Below are positions 5,182 through 6,645 of a DNA stretch of 6,645 nt, piece by piece. Source of the DNA: Betaproteobacteria bacterium (lineage in GTDB: Bacteria > Pseudomonadota > Gammaproteobacteria > Burkholderiales > SG8-39); assembly GCA_019245555.1 (NCBI GenBank), contig JAFARH010000289.1, positions 1-6,645 of the forward strand. Reading direction: 5' to 3'. Each line of letters begins with the position of its first letter. The first letter of the stretch is position 1. Below the pieces are notes generated by a model. That model did no database searches. It was not told the origin of the DNA and saw only the letters and a program-made list of their open reading frames with translations. Both the position numbers and the translations under genes were made by a program.

Positions 5182-5575
5182 CGCGGTGCGCTTTGGTTTC
5201 CTCGGACTGACGCACCACTAGCGGCAAGGACGCGGAGGCCATCCAGTCGCGCGCCTGCGCGAGCTGTTCCTGCATCCGGCCGATCGCCACCCGCTGGTTC
5301 TCGCCCGCCGCCTGGCAGAGGTCGCTCCACAGGCTCACTGCGCTTTCGAATTGCTGGCCCACGATGCGCGTCTGGACGCTGAGGAGCTCGTCGAGGGTCT
5401 TCGCCCGCGAAAGCTCGGTCGCCGACTTGGATTGCTGGTCGATGACGCTGCGGATCGCGACCAGCTGCTGGTTTTGCATCCGTTCCGCGCTCTCCAGCGA
5501 GGCCTTCACCAGATCGGCAGCCGTCTTGAGGCCGGCACGGTAGATATCGAAGAGATCGGCTTGGGGCTGGGTCAT
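5171..5575 (-). CDS. Phasin family protein
   Basis: Polyhydroxyalkanoate granule-associated protein, 134 residues, expected to coat storage granules in the cytoplasm. The sequence is almost entirely amphipathic helix with heptad-like spacing and many Gln, Ala and Ser. It opens MTQPQADLFDIYRAGLKTAA, with SLESAERMQNQQLVAIR near 26-42, the conserved-type stretch SRAKTLDELLSVQTRIVGQQ near 56-75, and the SLWSDLCQAAGE turn near 81-92. This is the pattern of the phasin_2 family in beta- and alphaproteobacteria, and the length is slightly short of the typical range. The ATG at 5575 has AAAGGAG 8 nt upstream. No PHA synthase or other PHA gene lies in the window, so it appears to be a solitary phasin. 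It is read towards, and overlaps, the DsrE-like gene. Confidence 0.85.
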   Translation of the reverse strand: MTQPQADLFDIYRAGLKTAADLVKASLESAERMQNQQLVAIRSVIDQQSKSATELSRAKTLDELLSVQTRIVGQQFESAVSLWSDLCQAAGENQRVAIGRMQEQLAQARDWMASASLPLVVRQSEETKAHRVKA

Positions 5576-5579
5576 TGAC

Positions 5580-5608
5580 TAGTCTCCTTTGACCAGTGGG
5601 TAGTCTCC
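5580..5608 (-). repeat. Two copies of a GGAGACTA motif ahead of the phasin start
   Basis: On the minus strand AAGGGAGACTA (5611-5601) and AAAGGAGACTA (5590-5580) differ by one base and are offset by 21 bp. The downstream copy supplies the phasin ribosome site. The upstream copy has no start codon at suitable distance. Confidence 0.5.
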
Positions 5609-5654
5609 CTTCCCCGACAGCGGCTTTGCGCCGCGCTTATTCACGACTCTTTGG

Positions 5655-5684
5655 ACTATACCCCTCGGTGGAACGCGGCGTCAC
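5655..5684 (-). promoter_or_regulatory. Possible sigma-70-type promoter for the phasin gene
   Basis: On the minus strand GTGACG (5684-5679) is followed after 18 bp by TATAGT (5660-5655), matching -35 and -10 consensus at 4 and 5 of 6 positions. The start would be near 5648, leaving a leader of about 73 nt. An imperfect dyad (5671-5692, gaacgcgg against ccgcggttc) overlaps the -35 region and could be an operator. Confidence 0.33.
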
Positions 5685-5703
5685 CGCGGTTCAATGTAAA
5701 GCT

Positions 5704-5961
5704 GTGGAAAACCCGCTGCCCGAAACTCCAATCACGGCGGAAAACGTCGTGCGCCTCGCCGACTTCCGGGCGAAGCGGCGCGCGCGCGCCCAGCGCGCGG
5801 CCGCGGCAAGCCAGGGCTGGGGACCGCAGTACTACTGCCTGCGCTGCGACGGCGACGAATTCAAGCTTTACGCGTCCGGCGTTGTCCACTGCGCGCATTG
5901 CGGCTCGCTGATGAGGAATCTTTTCATCAGCGGCTCAAAATCCGAGGAGCCTGCGCAGTAG
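5704..5961 (+). CDS. Small zinc-ribbon protein of unknown function
   Basis: About 85 residues from the GTG at 5704. Two Cys pairs, Cys45-x2-Cys48 and Cys63-x2-Cys66 (YYCLRCDG and HCAHCGSL), form a likely zinc ribbon. Before them are [18 protein letters not shown] (14-31), a basic helix, and then a spacer rich in Ala. I recall small betaproteobacterial proteins with this VRLADF plus zinc-ribbon layout but know no function; the basic helix and ribbon suggest nucleic-acid contact, which is inference only. The start is uncertain: neither GTG 5704 nor the in-frame GTG 5668 (97 residues) has a ribosome site. The frame remains open farther upstream, but that stretch looks non-coding and would cover the phasin promoter. 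It is divergent from the phasin gene, and its stop touches the palindrome before the UvrA-like gene. Confidence 0.68.
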   Translation: MENPLPETPITAENVVRLADFRAKRRARAQRAAAASQGWGPQYYCLRCDGDEFKLYASGVVHCAHCGSLMRNLFISGSKSEEPAQ

Positions 5962-5979
5962 GTCGCTAAAATAGCGACC
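5961..5979. promoter_or_regulatory. Perfect 19-bp palindrome with -10-like core before the UvrA-like gene
   Basis: GGTCGCTA at 5961-5968, AAA at 5969-5971 and TAGCGACC at 5972-5979 form a perfect dyad. The centre contains TAAAAT (5967-5972), a 5 of 6 match to a -10 box. The dyad ends one base before the GTG at 5981. Transcription from that box would start near 5979, giving an almost leaderless message. No good -35 element is seen. The dyad could be an operator; the hairpin lacks a T-run and is not a typical terminator. Confidence 0.5.
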
Positions 5980-5980
5980 A

Positions 5981-6645
5981 GTGAAGCAAGAGCAGATTCC
6001 CGGCGACGCGATCGTCATCCGCGGCGCCCGCCAGAACAACCTAAAAAACCTCAGCCTAGCGATCCCGACCGGCGAGCTCGTCGTCGTCACGGGCGTTTCG
6101 GGCTCGGGGAAGTCGTCGCTCGTCTTCGACACCCTCTATGCCGAGGGCCAGCGCCGCTACGTCGAAACCTTCAGCCCCTACGCGCGGCAGTTCCTCGACC
6201 GGATGGACAAGCCGCAGGTGGACGCCGTGGAGGGGATTCCGCCGGCCATCGCCATCGACCAGACCAACCCGGTGCGCACTTCGCGCTCGACCGTCGGGAC
6301 GATGACGGAGCTGAACGACCACCTGAAGCTCCTCTTCGCGCGTGCGGCAAAGCTCTACTGCCGCGGCTGCGGCAAGCCAGTGGTGCGCGATACGCCGCAG
6401 AGCATCTACAAGCATTTGGGTGCACGGCCCGACGAGCGCCTGATCATCACCTTCCCGGTGCCGGTACCAAAGAACTTCAGCGAAGCCGAAGTGCTGCAGC
6501 TCCTCGAAGCGCAGGGCTACACGAAGATCCATCGCAGGGACAAAGCCTCGCTCGAGGTGATCCAGGATCGCGTGCGCATCGCGTCGACCGACAAATCGCG
6601 GGTCATGGACGCGCTCGAGTCCGCCATGCGCGTCGGCCAGGGCCG
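5981..6645 (+). CDS. UvrA-family excinuclease ATPase, 5' part only
   Basis: The first 221 codons of a UvrA-like protein; the gene runs off the right edge. UvrA is the damage-scanning ATPase of nucleotide excision repair. Visible features are [17 protein letters not shown] (13-29), Walker [10 protein letters not shown] (38-46), the UvrA-typical [13 protein letters not shown] (50-62), [12 protein letters not shown] (67-78) and [10 protein letters not shown] (102-111). Cys127-x2-Cys130 follows at the start of the inserted domain. It departs from E. coli UvrA: FSPYARQF replaces LSAYARQF, and [16 protein letters not shown] replaces the LSPAISIEQK segment. I take it to be a UvrA paralog of the kind found beside true UvrA in many proteobacteria; some of these are very long, but the length cannot be seen here. 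The GTG at 5981 is the best start; no Shine-Dalgarno precedes it and the palindrome ends at 5979. Confidence 0.87.
   Translation, partial: MKQEQIPGDAIVIRGARQNNLKNLSLAIPTGELVVVTGVSGSGKSSLVFDTLYAEGQRRYVETFSPYARQFLDRMDKPQVDAVEGIPPAIAIDQTNPVRTSRSTVGTMTELNDHLKLLFARAAKLYCRGCGKPVVRDTPQSIYKHLGARPDERLIITFPVPVPKNFSEAEVLQLLEAQGYTKIHRRDKASLEVIQDRVRIASTDKSRVMDALESAMRVGQG

Noticed and set aside
5626..5662. Plus-strand promoter TTGCGC with TATACC for the zinc-ribbon gene
   Set aside because: The spacer would be 25 bp, too long for a sigma-70 promoter; the same AT-rich bases make a better -10 on the minus strand for the phasin gene.
5703..5711. TGTGGAAAA, which fits a loose DnaA box on the other strand
   Set aside because: It is a single isolated copy with no AT-rich region or further boxes, so no origin is supported.

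Overview
The window looks like a high-GC proteobacterial chromosome, most likely a betaproteobacterium. Pointers are strong GC bias at third codon positions, a phasin (polyhydroxyalkanoate granule protein), a sigma-54 type promoter, and families I remember mainly from Burkholderiales and relatives. The taxon is inferred from gene content and was not tested by any search.

Left part, minus strand (1-3890): a four-gene operon reads right to left. It encodes a Tat-exported substrate-binding protein of the NrtA/CmpA family (3728-2436), an NrtB/CynB-type permease (2439-1600), an NrtD/CynD-type ATPase (1603-776) and cyanase CynS (765-277). The first three genes are joined by 4-nt ATGA overlaps, and cynS follows after 10 nt with a strong ribosome site. 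Together they should import cyanate and convert it, with bicarbonate, to ammonia and CO2 for use as nitrogen. The 161-bp region upstream carries a near-consensus sigma-54 -24/-12 promoter (3772-3787) and two NtrC-like dyads 30 bp apart (3827-3843, 3857-3873). This suggests control by nitrogen limitation. No CynR-type regulator or carbonic anhydrase gene lies in the window. After cynS, a 67-bp gap with a nested inverted repeat leads to the 5' part of a methylenetetrahydrofolate reductase-like gene that runs off the left edge.

Middle, plus strand (3890-5181): a divergent Fpg/Nei-family DNA glycosylase gene overlaps, again by ATGA, a small secreted DsrE-like protein. The latter's stop overlaps the convergent stop of the phasin gene (5575-5171, minus) by 11 bp.

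Right part, plus strand (about 5704-6645): a small zinc-ribbon protein of unknown role is followed by the 5' end of a UvrA-family ATPase that runs off the right edge. A perfect 19-bp palindrome containing a -10-like TAAAAT ends one base before the UvrA GTG start.

Most of the window is recognisable housekeeping or nitrogen-scavenging content. The less ordinary parts are the cyanate operon control region, the Cys/His-rich leader and Cys-Cys ligand-site motif of the binding protein, the duplicated start region of cynS, the altered zinc finger of the glycosylase, and the palindrome in front of the UvrA gene. I saw no tRNA, rRNA, CRISPR array, insertion sequence or phage genes.
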